Shown: positions 46,436 to 56,298 of the stretch, piece after piece
How the letters are laid out: every line of letters starts with the position of its first letter
How positions within the stretch are numbered: position 1 is the first letter of the stretch
Assembly: GCA_002682825.1 (NCBI GenBank)
Contig: NOKP01000003.1
Span: 558,001-622,000 of the forward strand
From: Neonectria sp. B-13
Taxonomy: Eukaryota; Ascomycota; Sordariomycetes; Hypocreales; Nectriaceae
DNA: 64,000 bases
Reading direction: 5' to 3'
Notes under the pieces: model-generated
Told to the model about the DNA's origin: nothing
Databases searched by the model: none
The model's input: the letters and a program-made list of their open reading frames with translations, nothing else
Translations under genes and position numbers: made by a program

Positions 46436-47555
46436 TGCAGCATCTTCGTGGCTGCCTCAGGTAAATGAAGTCACAGGATTCCAGCTCGAGGTGTTGACAG
46501 GTAAAGCCAGGTACGGATTTTGCAGTTGGCGGTATGTATTATCCGAAGGACGAAGCGAGGTAGTATCATGCAAGCTGCTGTGTTGCAACCTGCAAGGGTC
46601 GAAAAAGCGGCATGGACCGAAAGTAAACAAGGCGGGTTGTGTGGTCGGGTCCGTGAAGTGGAGGTGGAGGTGGAGGTCCGGGCTAGCCTTCCGGGGTACG
46701 TACCTTCCCCAAGCACCCGAGTCTGTATTTAAGTGGAGCCGTTGGTATGTCAGCTACCCTACACCGCAGGCTAAGCCCAGACCGGCACCTACCTTTGGCA
46801 CCCCTGTTTCAGGGACCAGCACGTGCCCGCCCAACGCTTGCAGCGCTGCATGGCCGCTTGACTCATTTGGGGCCTCCTTATTCCTCGGCCACTACTCATT
46901 CAGGCGTCGTTTCATTTCAATTTTCGCTCTGTTGGCGCGGGATGTGACTCAAATTTGGGAGGCTCCACACGGGACGCACCACTGTCACTGGTTTCCAGAT
47001 TAGACCTTGGCAGGCAGAGAGAGTGAAGAGCAGGGTAGAGAGAGGCAGCAGCGTGAATAGTCTCTGCTCGTTGTACGAAGTACGATAAATGTCAGCACGA
47101 TGCAAAGGGAAAGAAAAAACCCCCGGTTCTCGTGGCTGCAGATCAAAGCCAAAAGATAAACTCTAATCTAATCCAACCCCAGAGATTTGCGGCTGACAGA
47201 CCTGCTGCGTGTGGGTGGTAATCTCAGCCTTAATGTAGGGCGAGCACCTCACACCAGACGACCACCCACTCTCGGCCGCTCTAGGAGAAACGCCCGAGGT
47301 TTTGCTAGTCCTCTTGCCTAGCAGGGGACATCGGTTCTCGCTCGCCAAGAACTCGGAAGGATTGCGAGTTTTCGTACATAAATAAGCATGGCCAGCCCGC
47401 GGCGGGATAATGCCCCGTGCCAGCCCGTTACGCCGTCGTTTTGTTCGCGCAGCCATTTTTTATAACGGTTGCTCTCCCCGCGATTGTGGCTTGTCGTTAG
47501 GGTCTCTCACTCTTTTGAGTTCCTACAGTTCTATCAGGGCTTGCTGCTGTGCATC
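46436..47555. promoter_or_regulatory. Divergent region, HAUS6 / membrane protein
   Basis: 1.1 kb between divergent start codons. A short GTGGAG repeat lies at 46657-46678. A 97-codon minus frame (47456-47163) starts with ATG but has no homology signs and is not called. No RNA gene is seen. Confidence 0.45.
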
Positions 47556-49121
47556 ATGGGCTTGAAGATGGTCTCCGCCGTCCTCCTCCGTGCCTTCGTG
47601 GCCCAGTGGCTTCTCGCCGGATCCGCGTACGCCACCGCGTGGACCGTCACGTCCTACTACGTCGTCACCGTCACCACCTCGGCCTACTCTGGCTACACCG
47701 ATGACTGGGCGCTGTACACTTACACCGACACGCTGACCGTCAAGCCCACCGCCGACGTCACTGCCTCGGCCGTGTCGACTCACACGTCCGTCGACACCTA
47801 CTACGACATCAAGCGGGTCGAAGTCTACTACGACCCGACCGATGTCGACTCTTCCGACATCGTGCCCACCAGCACCTACGACGATGACTACTTCTCCACC
47901 TACAGCTACACCACCGCGCCGTACACCTACTACTACCAGGAGATGGTGTACACGGCCCCGGCCTCATGCCCGACCTCCTTCACCCTGAAGACTTACACCA
48001 ACGTGTACATCCCGACGGAGGTTGTCGACCAGATCACCCCCAAAAGCATCACAACCGACGTCTCGACCTACGCCGACGGCGACAAGTACACCATCGTCAC
48101 GGCGTTCCTGTCCGAGGGCGAGGTGTCCCTGACCGCCGACGCCTCGTACACCGACTTTATCGAGTCCTACTACCTCGCCGACTGTCGCAACCCCACCGCG
48201 ACAGGAGCCGCGTACTGGGGCAACGACGACGACGGCGACGGCTATGACTATGGCGACGGCGACAGCAACAGCGACGACGACGACGACAGCTACCGCTACC
48301 GCTATGGTTGCTCGGTGGCCAACGGCTGCACATCCCTCCAGACCTTGACCATCATCCTCGCCACCGTCCTCCCGGGCCTGTTCCTGCTCGGCTTCGCCGA
48401 GTCGTACTTCTGGTTCCGGCGGCTGATGCTGGGCAAGGCCGCGCTGCGCTTCGGGACCATCTGCTGGGTGTGCATGTCGCTCTGGATCGCCTGCTTCACG
48501 CGCCACTGTCCGGCCCGGAACATCGCCGACCGGCCGGCCCTCCGCGAGAAGTGGGCGGCCATGACCATCGGCACACGGATCAAGCTGTGGTTCAAATGGG
48601 GCTTCCGCCACGCGTATCCCGTGGAGCTCCTGGGTCCGGACCCGCGGACGACGGCAGTGGTCAAGCCGGGAGACGGCATGCAGCCTCCGATGGGCATGCC
48701 GCCGCCGCAGATGAACGCGCAGGGCCAGATGATGCAGTACGTGCCGTATCCGCAATACGTCCAGTACCCGCAGTACCCCATGAGCACGCAGCCACCCGCG
48801 AACATGCAATACCCGCAGTACCCCTTGAACATGCAGCCCATGTACATGCAGCAGCAGATGAACACGCAACCTCCGGCGAATGCGCCGTCCACAATGGATA
48901 CGCCGTCGCCTTTGAACACGCCACCTCCGGTGCACCATCAAAACACGACTAATACGCAACCTCCGGCAACCACGCCGTCTCCCCTGGACAACCAACCTCC
49001 GTTCATGACCACTGCTCTACATAACGAGCCTCCTGTCAGCCAGGAGAGAAGCGGCGATCCACCAGCAGAGGGTGTTCAGGTCGCTCCTCATCAACAGCCA
49101 CCTTCCCCCAAGGACCAATAG
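47556..49121 (+). CDS. Secreted/membrane protein with Thr/Tyr-rich ectodomain and Pro-rich tail
   Basis: A 521-residue single-exon protein of unknown function. The N-terminal hydrophobic stretch (VSAVLLRAFVAQWLLAGSAYA) is a signal peptide. The ectodomain (about 26-220) is rich in Thr, Tyr, Ser and Val and has three Cys, suiting O-glycosylation at the cell surface. An Asp/Gly/Ser run (223-244) ends it. Two hydrophobic segments follow (about 263-285 and 299-315). A cytoplasmic basic segment (GTRIKLWFKWGFRHAYP) leads to a long Pro/Gln/Met/Tyr tail (about 360-521) with repeated YPQY and NTQPPA units. The start at 47556 is the first ATG and gives the signal peptide. A cell-wall sensor or scaffold is one idea from layout alone. 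Confidence 0.8.
   Translation: MGLKMVSAVLLRAFVAQWLLAGSAYATAWTVTSYYVVTVTTSAYSGYTDDWALYTYTDTLTVKPTADVTASAVSTHTSVDTYYDIKRVEVYYDPTDVDSSDIVPTSTYDDDYFSTYSYTTAPYTYYYQEMVYTAPASCPTSFTLKTYTNVYIPTEVVDQITPKSITTDVSTYADGDKYTIVTAFLSEGEVSLTADASYTDFIESYYLADCRNPTATGAAYWGNDDDGDGYDYGDGDSNSDDDDDSYRYRYGCSVANGCTSLQTLTIILATVLPGLFLLGFAESYFWFRRLMLGKAALRFGTICWVCMSLWIACFTRHCPARNIADRPALREKWAAMTIGTRIKLWFKWGFRHAYPVELLGPDPRTTAVVKPGDGMQPPMGMPPPQMNAQGQMMQYVPYPQYVQYPQYPMSTQPPANMQYPQYPLNMQPMYMQQQMNTQPPANAPSTMDTPSPLNTPPPVHHQNTTNTQPPATTPSPLDNQPPFMTTALHNEPPVSQERSGDPPAEGVQVAPHQQPPSPKDQ
48655..49000 (+). repeat. Degenerate coding repeat, Pro/Gln/Tyr-rich tail
   Basis: Imperfect codon-scale repeats encode MQPPMGMPPPQMN, YPQYVQYPQYPM, NMQYPQYPLNMQ and three NTQPPA units. 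Copies of about 18-50 bp share ACGCARCCWCC and TACCCGCAGTACCCC, consistent with growth by slippage or unequal exchange. Confidence 0.6.
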
Positions 49122-49311
49122 CAGGAGCCAAGTTAGAAGCGAGTGTTGCCGCAGACGCAGGAAATTTCATCATTGACGAGATCCCGAGGACCATTTAATG
49201 AACCACCGCATGCGCTGAAGATTGGGACCGGAAGCAAAAGAACATTTCCTTCCGTCATACTTTTATACCTACTTACAGCTTGAGCATCTTCATATACCCC
49301 CTTAATTATAT

Positions 49312-51203
49312 TTATGTCCATATACTGAAATCCCCTTGATACCGGAACCGTACCGGCGAGCCCTGCCGCTGCATCTCCTGTTCAAACTGCACCACTTCCT
49401 GCGGCCCCTCCGACTCGCGGATGTACCCCAGCTCGCACTTGGAAAAGCTGACCTTATGCTGCGTGTTGTAGAAGCCGTCGTATCGGCTGCCGAGGCCGTC
49501 CACGAGGCTCGCCACGTCGCCGGCCGGGTGCAGCGTTGCCCACGGCCGCACGCACTCCTGGCCCTTGCACGACTTGAGCACCATCATCAGCGCGTCGAGC
49601 CGCAGGACAACCTGCGCGAGGGACCGGCCGGTGATGGCGTACTGTGCGACGAGGTGGCCGAAAGCTGGGTCGAAGAGGTTGCGGACTTGGCCCGGGTCGG
49701 TCTGTCACGGTCAGGTTAGGTGCTATCCGAGAAGAGACATGAGAATTAAGTCAGGGGCTCACGTTGAGGTCGTAAAACTCGGTCTCGTTGGTGCACCACA
49801 CTGCATAGTAGAGATTATGCTCCTCCGCAATGAGCCGGATGGCCTTGTACGTGTTGTTCCCCACCGTATTCGCCGACGCATTCATCCCCTCGGTCATGTT
49901 GGCGTCGCCGTAGTACCCGTAGATGCCCTCCGGGATGGCGAGGCCCCAGTACTCGACCGCCATATTCCGCCCGGGCCCGGCTCTCCGCCTCGGCCGTAAG
50001 CGGGATCGGCGTGCTGCCGAGTCGATGGGCGACCCCGCGAGCTCCATGATGGTGGGCGCCAGGTCGGTGTGCGCCGTGACGGCCTTGGAGACGTGGCCGG
50101 CCGCGATGCCCAGCCCGCGGACGATGAGCGGGATGTGCACGTCCGTCTCGAAGCCGCACTCCTTTCCCGGGGCCATGAGGTGCTGGGCTATGTGGTACCC
50201 GTTATCCGTCGTGTAGATGATGTACGTGTCGTCGAGCCGGCCGCTCTCCTTGAGGAGCTCCACCGTCTTGGCGATCATCTTGGCGACCGACTGCAGCGAC
50301 CGCAGTCGCGCTCTCTGATACTCGTCGCTGTACGCAATCACGGTGTCGTTCAGCCGCGGCAAGTCGCGGATCCAGCTCACGCCGCCCTGTACCTCGGGGT
50401 CGAAGTCCTCGCCCCGTGGGATCTAGTACTCCTTGAAGAGATGGGCGTGTCTCTCTGCGTACTGGGGCTAGTCGAGGACGAGACCACCCAGCAGCTTGAT
50501 GTCTCCATGCGACGCAATCGGCGCATGCACAAGAAAGAAAGGGTCGGCTGTGAGGTCGGGCGAGTACTGCCCGGCATAGCTAACGGGCAGTCCGTCGTTG
50601 CGCGTCATCCAGGCGTTCCTGTACTCGTAGGTGAAGGGATCAAGGAGGAATCCAGACTGGTTGAAGCCGCCGGCGTAGGGGCTGTCGTATTTGTTGACCG
50701 AGTGCTGGTTCCAGAGCTTCCCAGAGTAGTAGGTGTTGTATCCGATGCCCTACAGCCAGACGGGGAGGTAGTTGTCGTTGATGCCCCCGCGGACAATCTT
50801 GGGATACCCGCCGTATGGCGCCCAGACATCTGTGACCTGTAGGTGTAAGCACACCGAACCATTCAAGAGTTCTTATATAGCACCGTAGCTCACATTGGTG
50901 TTGTGGGCTGCGCTTCCTGTCCATAGGTTGACTCTGGACGGGCAACACAACGCAACGGTGCAGTAATGTCGGGAGAAGAGCGTGCCTTCGTCCAAGAGGT
51001 GTTTCCGGAGCAGGGGCATGTACTCGAGGGATTGCATGTGCCTGGATATTTTCAGCCCTTTTCCAATTCCAAAGATTTCAAGTGATTTTCTTACTAGTCT
51101 TGGTCGTCTGTTAGGATAAAACAAAGCTGGGCTGCTTGGCCGTGGCGAGGCCCAGCCATACCAGGCACAAGCAAGCAAAAGCCAGCGGACCGGTGCGAGC
51201 CAT
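49312..51203 (-). pseudogene. Arylsulfatase, disabled by stops and frameshifts
   Basis: Fungal secreted arylsulfatases hydrolyse sulfate esters. The remnant begins at 51203 with a signal peptide (MARTGPLAFACLCLVWLGLA) and keeps the formylglycine motif CCPSR near 50931-50945, YNTYYSGKLWN, GVSWIRDLPR, YIIYTTDNGYHIAQH and VEYWG. Splice sites are still readable at 50893-50837 and 49762-49702. Breaks: a one-base loss before ILTDDQD (about 51115), in-frame TAG codons at 50752-50750, 50470-50468 and 50425-50423, and two compensating shifts around PIPLTAEAESRARAE (about 49970-50020). The three stops lie in one reading frame with the flanking conserved blocks. The first looks like CAG to TAG. Multiple lesions argue against one sequencing error. 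The gene is divergent from the bZIP gene. Confidence 0.88.
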
Positions 51204-51694
51204 CGAAGAGAGATAGTTGCAACTTCAATTCTGAAAAATCAAAAGCGAACTCAATGAGATTACAAACTCGTCTGTACTGCTGCCGTTGCCGCTCACTTAC
51301 ACGACGGCGATGGCTGATATGGATTTCCCAACAGGGTAATTCTGTCGGGCCTCCGCTGACGCCATCGCCATGTCGTGTCTCGCAATTGACTGCGTCCCAT
51401 TCAAATACCCGCCTCGGCCCATGGACCTCAAGGAGGAGCTCTAACATGACAGTGCATTGTCAACCCGGCTCAACTGTCTTGCAAGGTTCACAGTCTGTCC
51501 CTGCTCTCGTGGCTCTCCCCATTGGAGTCTAATCAGTCCGGGACGAAGTGAACCACTTCTGAGTGCAAGAACCACTCAACGCAACTCCACACGGCCTCGT
51601 CACCGTCGTCCCGTCCCCGGTCCTTTGCGGGGCTTCCCTCGGGACCTTGCACGAACCGTGCCGTGTGGCGATCCGACATCCCGCGCCGCCGACC
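51204..51694. promoter_or_regulatory. Divergent region, sulfatase pseudogene / bZIP gene
   Basis: 491 bp between the two starts. The frame of the bZIP gene is open upstream of its ATG but lacks another ATG. Nothing else is seen. Confidence 0.4.
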
Positions 51695-53082
51695 ATGGCC
51701 GACAAGCGAGTGGCCGTCAACGCCAACCGGCGCGTCGCCAACATGACGTCCTCGCAGATCGAGAGCAAGCGGTCCATCGACCGCGCCAACCAGCGGTACT
51801 GCCGCGCGAAGCGGAGGACGCAGCTGGACCAGCTGCAGACGCAGGTTGACGCGCTGACCCTGGAGCTGGACGATACCCGCCAACAGCTTCGCGAGTGCCA
51901 GGAGCGCGAGAGGACGTGGATCGGAGCTCTGGCAGCGGCTGGGCGGTCGAGCGATGCGTCAAGTGACGTGTTGAGTCCTCTGCAGGGTTGTGGCGATGTG
52001 CTTTCGGAGGGTCGTGGTATTAGTGACAGTGGCGTTGGTGTTGATAGTGACGGGGGTGGTGATGGCGATGGCGACTTACACGCATCTCAGACTACATCAC
52101 AACTCAGCGTCTCGAGAACCAGGCCTCAGAGCCCCTCGCTGGTCACAGTCGCATTCGACCAGACGCCCTTCGCCGCCGACTTGGACTCCTACTACCCTCC
52201 AGACTTCACCACCGAGATCAACGTCAGCCTCCTGGATCCCACCTGGGCCCTCGACCCGTCCCTCAACCACCACGCCCTCTTCCAGTCGCAGGCCTCGCCG
52301 TCGCCATTGCTCTCGCGCCCGCTGCCCTGGGCCGGCCACTTCACGCTCGACAAGTTCGACCCGCCCTTCACCACGGCGGAGACGGCCGAGTGGAAGTCGA
52401 TCCCGCCGCTCATGGCGCCCACCACGCAGCTCGACCAGGTCATCCTCAGCACGACCGAGACGCTGCGCCTCCGCGGCTTCCAGACCGCCCGGCGGGAGTC
52501 CCCGTTCCCCAGCATCTCGTCGCTGCTCAACCCGGACGAGGCCCGGTCGTCGTGCGACATCTCGGCCGCCGCCGCCGCGCAGGTCGGCCGGTCGCCGGTC
52601 GCCTCGCTGCTCGCGCGCGTGGGCTTCATGTACATGCTCTCGCACCTCCTGCGCTGGTACATCTGCCGCACAAAGGAGAGCTACGACCAGCTGCCGCACT
52701 GCATCCGCCCGACGCTGCTGCAAAGAACGGTGCCGCACCCGCCGTGGATCGACGTCATTGTCTGGTACGTCGTCCCGCTCATCACGAGAGTCGCTTGATA
52801 ACTCAAAGCATCCCCTTGTCTAGGCCCGAAGTGCGCGACGCCATCATCCAGCACATGGACTGGTCGCGCTTCCTCGAGCTCCGCGCCGTCACCGCCACGT
52901 CGCTGTGCGTGGGATGGCCTCACATGGACACCCGCACCGTCTTCGAGTGCGTCGACGGCAAGAACTACAGGCTGAGCAGCGTCTTTGAGCAGCACCTGAG
53001 AGAGTCCAGCAACTGGACGGTTGGCGCCGGCGCCTCAGACGTTTTTCCCTTCTTGAAACCCGTCTGCAGGGAGTCTCCATAG
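51695..53082 (+). CDS. bZIP transcription factor with DUF3425 domain
   Basis: A 442-residue nuclear factor from exons 51695-52764 and 52824-53082; the 59-bp intron (GTACGT...TCTAG) joins IDVIVW to PEVRDAIIQH. The basic region and zipper are at about residues 20-72: SKRSIDRANQRYCRAKRRT, then LQTQVDALTLELDDTRQQL. A Ser/Asp-rich linker follows. The C-terminal half is DUF3425: VILSTTETLRLRGFQT, PVASLLARVGFMYMLSHLLRW, HPPWIDVIVWPEVRD and FEQHLRESSNWTVG. The basic region departs from the standard fungal pattern (NxxAQRxxR reads RANQRYCRAKR), as is common in this group. Targets are unknown. It neighbours a dead sulfatase and a small secreted protein; regulation of either is speculation. Confidence 0.9.
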
Positions 53083-53409
53083 AATAGAGCAAGACCAGGT
53101 GACCGACGCTGGCCAGGCGGATGGATCCTTTGTGATGCTGTTGTGCCAAAATTGGTGACAGTTCTTTGAGATGATATCCATGCACTTACATGTATTCCTT
53201 GCCATGAAAGACTGTCACACACCCTCTTGTCAACGTCAGAGAACAGTGTCGACTTCTCGCATGCAAGTCTGGGCATAACCTTGAACAAGGTGCACCAGTA
53301 TCAGTATATAAGGTAGTCGAGGAGACCCTCCCAGACAGGACGACAACTTATCCAACTTCAAGTCACCACTTGTCACTCGCTAAACATCTCTCGTTAACAA
53401 ACCTCCATC
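53083..53409. promoter_or_regulatory. Promoter of the cysteine-rich secreted protein gene
   Basis: 327 bp upstream of the ATG at 53410. It has a clear TATATAA at 53305-53311, about 100 bp before the ATG, followed by a C/A/T-rich leader (CTTATCCAACTTCAAGTCA), the pattern of strongly inducible fungal genes. Confidence 0.55.
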
Positions 53410-53776
53410 ATGAGACTCGCTATACTCGCTTCTGTCCTTGCCGTTGGCCGCCTCGGCCTCGCAGGACCAACAAAGATCAATCTCCAGATCATCGACAGCG
53501 GCTGCCGGCCCTAGTAAGACCAAATTATTCACTTAACCTCTGTAATCACATCTAACTCTTTCATTAGTCAAGTACCAGGATGCTGCGTTCCCTCTCTCTG
53601 TCAGTGCAAAGACGGTAAGACAACTCTCACCTCTAGGAAGAACTGCACGACTAACTATGCTAGGCCGCCTCTATCTCTTCAACAAGGAGGATAAGAAAGC
53701 CGGGGGCTCTGGTTGCAACCCTCCATGGGGCTTGATGGGCGACAGCATTGGGGCCGTTCCTGGCTACTGCTGCTAG
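53410..53776 (+). CDS. Small secreted cysteine-rich protein (87 residues, 8 Cys)
   Basis: Three short exons (53410-53513, 53568-53614, 53664-53776) with introns of 54 bp (GTAAGA...TTAG) and 49 bp (GTAAGA, branch CTAAC, GCTAG). The sum is 264 nt. The N terminus (MRLAILASVLAVGRLGLAG) is a signal peptide with likely cleavage near residue 18-20. The mature part has eight Cys: GCRP, GCCV, LCQC, GCNP and a terminal YCC, enough for four disulfides. A TATATAA box lies about 100 bp upstream. I recognise no family. Size, Cys count, signal peptide and TATA promoter fit secreted effector-like or antimicrobial-type proteins, but no function is shown. Because each exon is under 115 bp, simple frame searches miss it. 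Confidence 0.82.
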
Positions 53777-54010
53777 ATGGCATGCCTCAACTCGTGCAGT
53801 ATACAGGAGATCCCTTGACCCCAAGCTGGAGCACAAGACGGCATGCCAACATTCACTTCAACTCCAACCTTTTATCGTACTACCCTCTTTATAACTGAAT
53901 ACATATGCTTTATTAGTCTAAATACAAGATCCTTCTTGTTCTTCTAAACACCATGCTCTTCTAAACCCATGCCAGTCTTAACCCCTTGCTCCTCTAAACC
54001 CCTTGCTCCT

Positions 54011-55273
54011 CTAAACCCCATTATCCTCCCCCCTACACCAATCCATCGCAACCGCAATGCCCTCCAACTCCCTCCAATCCCCAAACTCCGGCCCCACGGT
54101 GTCGTTGCCGCCCCCCGCCGGCGCATACAGAAACCACGCGCTCCCCGGCCGCGCCGCAACCCGTCCCTCGTCGTCCACCTCCCGCCGCACGCCGACGTTG
54201 CCCGCGAGCACGTACGCCTGCGTGTCCTCGCCCGCGCGCGGGTAGTCGACCATCGTCAGGGGGGCTTTCGCGTAGCCCACGTGCACGTCCTCGAGGGCCT
54301 CGGCCGCGTAGACCACGCCGTCGAGGCTGACCGTGTTGGCGTCCTCCCAGACTTCCTCCTCGACCCGCAGCCGGCCCGCCTTGGTCCAGTGCATGAAGCC
54401 CGTCAGCCAGCCCGAGACGTCGTACTCGACCGCGCCGGTGCCGCAGGACCACTTCTTGCGGGCGCGGACGATCTGCGACCAGAAGGCGGCGATGGCCGGG
54501 CTATCAGGCTCGTCCCACGTTTGCACGAAGCGCCGGAAGATGGGCCGGAGGTTCGCCGCGTACGCCGCCGGCTCCTCGCCCCAGTCCTCGAGTCGGTCGA
54601 GCTTCTCCAGCAGCCGGACCCAGTCTCGACGCTCGCCGAGCAGCGTGACCGCCGGGATGCCGCAAACGATGACGCCCTCGAACTCGAAGAAGTACTGCAT
54701 CAACCCCATCATCAGCACCGACGCCGTCACCGCGTCGTTGGGCGTGCTGGTGCTGAACCCGGGCATGATCCAGTCCAGCAGCCACTCGGTGCGGACACGC
54801 TGCTGGATCGCCTCACCAAACGTCGCCACGATCTCGCGCCACGTGAAGCCGCCCACGCGTATGCGCTCCTTGCCCGTGTGGCCGACGAACAGCCCGCGCA
54901 GCTCCTCGGCGTGAGCAGCCATGTAGAAGTTGAGCTGGGCGAGGACCTCGAACCAGACCTCGTCGGGCCGCAGGACCAGGTGGTGATGCTGCGCCCAGGC
55001 GTCGAGGGCGCCCCTGACGAGGCCGTCCGAGGACGGGAAGACGGCGTCGCTGGGGAACTCTGCGTCTTCGTACGACGAGAGGAGCAGCTGCGACGTGTAG
55101 GGGTTGGTCTCGGCGACCTCTTCCGGACAGCTGCGGCGGAAGAGGTCCTCGGGCGACGTTGCCGCACCGTCCGTCTTGAACGGTAGAGGCTTGACGTCGA
55201 AGACTCGCACTGTGACTTCGGCGGCCGACAGAGCGGCGAGCGCCACGAAGCAGAGATGCATCAACTTGGCCAT
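54011..55273 (-). CDS. DUF4419 family secreted protein
   Basis: A 420-residue single-exon protein. The N terminus (MAKLMHLCFVALAALSAAE) is a signal peptide. The DUF4419 core is clear: GLVRGALDAWAQHHHLVLRP, DEVWFEVLAQLNFYMAAHAEELR, a central ASVLMMGLMQYFFEFEGVI block, GIPAVTLLGERRDWVRLLEK and WLTGFMHWTK. This family is widespread in fungi and has no known activity. Two N-x-T/S sites are present (for example NDTV near the C terminus). Length is normal for the family. Third-position GC is very high, so the opposite strand is open for over 400 codons; that shadow is not called. Start ATG 55273 gives the signal peptide. Confidence 0.92.
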   Translation of the reverse strand: MAKLMHLCFVALAALSAAEVTVRVFDVKPLPFKTDGAATSPEDLFRRSCPEEVAETNPYTSQLLLSSYEDAEFPSDAVFPSSDGLVRGALDAWAQHHHLVLRPDEVWFEVLAQLNFYMAAHAEELRGLFVGHTGKERIRVGGFTWREIVATFGEAIQQRVRTEWLLDWIMPGFSTSTPNDAVTASVLMMGLMQYFFEFEGVIVCGIPAVTLLGERRDWVRLLEKLDRLEDWGEEPAAYAANLRPIFRRFVQTWDEPDSPAIAAFWSQIVRARKKWSCGTGAVEYDVSGWLTGFMHWTKAGRLRVEEEVWEDANTVSLDGVVYAAEALEDVHVGYAKAPLTMVDYPRAGEDTQAYVLAGNVGVRREVDDEGRVAARPGSAWFLYAPAGGGNDTVGPEFGDWRELEGIAVAMDWCRGEDNGV

Positions 55274-56298
55274 GGTGGTGTTGAGGCTTGCGGTGTGGTG
55301 TGAGTGGGATGTGGGATGTGACGGCGGTGCTTCTGTCCTGCAACATGCAGGATACAGCCACTCTTTCGATCAAGACACGCCTCTCAAGCAAACAACGGCT
55401 CCCCAAAAGCCAAACTCATTGTCATTCTCTTGAGCCGGCTTCACCTTGCGAATCCCAAGCACACCGTGTTGGGGTCGTGCCATGGGTTCGTCGCCAATAT
55501 GGAGACTGGGCTAAAATTAGCCACCCCCAGATTCTCTAGGATAAGGCTAAAGTGTGCGCCAAGTTGTTTTGTCATGATGGACTAATCATACTCACTCAAT
55601 ACAAGTCGGAAGCACACCTAGCTGAACTGCCGCATTGGTTTCATCGAATGCAACCGCAGATGCGGTGAGCAACCTCGGTCAGTAGCGCCTCGCATGCTCG
55701 GTCAGTCTCGACTCTGAAGACGGCCCGACCTACACGTGGAAATGTCAACCACACCACTGCCAAGCATCAGCCACATGCACCATGTCGTTCTCAAGATGGT
55801 GTCGTCGCTGCAAGTGACAACTCAATTTCTGTTGAGAACGCTCGTCATGACGCATCGTCACGTCACCAGTCAACTGTCACAGTGGAAGGTACATGAACGT
55901 AGTAGTAAGCTAGTGTATTGAAGCATCTTGTTGCTAGCTATCAATCAATGCATCTCAAACCCGCTCGAGGCAGATGCCGGCTACTGAAGTTCACTAGTCA
56001 ACTGTCACAGTGGAAAGGTACACGAATGTAGTAGTAGGCTAGTGTATTGAAGCATCTCGTTGCTAGCTATCAATCAATGCATCTCAAACCCGCTCGAGGC
56101 AGATGCCGGCTTCTGAAGTGAAGAAAGTCCTGGCGAATTCCAAATCCCTTCCCAGCGCCGTGCTGCCCTGTGCAAAGCAAAAAGATATCATCATGTCTCG
56201 TTAAACGCCGTGAGCCGGCCCTTCGTCGAATCCGATGCAGGCTCATGCTCATATCCCTGTCTAAAATGAAGTGTGTAGAAGTGAATGTGCCATCCGGC
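55274..56298. other. Intergenic region with a 128-bp tandem duplication
   Basis: About 1 kb between the DUF4419 start and the mannitol dehydrogenase stop. Apart from the tandem duplication at 55863-56119, no gene is seen. The right-hand copy probably falls in or near the 3' UTR of the dehydrogenase gene. Confidence 0.55.
55863..56119. repeat. Two-copy tandem repeat, period 128 bp
   Basis: Copy 1 (55863-55990) and copy 2 (55991-56119) share runs such as AGTCAACTGTCACAGTGGAA and CTAGCTATCAATCAATGCAT. They differ at only a few positions, mostly transitions, plus one inserted A. The high identity means a recent duplication. Confidence 0.92.

Noticed and set aside
47163..47456. 97-codon ATG-started minus frame between HAUS6 and the surface protein
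   Set aside because: No domain, signal or splice context; it lies in a divergent promoter region.
47964..48995. Open frame of 343 codons opposite the surface protein
   Set aside because: Arg/Val-rich antisense reading of Thr/Tyr/Pro codons; no start context or homology.
50423..50752. Three in-frame TAG codons in the sulfatase as recoded or read-through codons
   Set aside because: Separate frameshifts elsewhere in the same gene, and no known TAG recoding in ascomycete nuclear genes; decay is the simpler view.
53969..55186. Open frame of 405 codons opposite the DUF4419 gene
   Set aside because: Antisense shadow; the minus strand has a signal peptide and the DUF4419 core.
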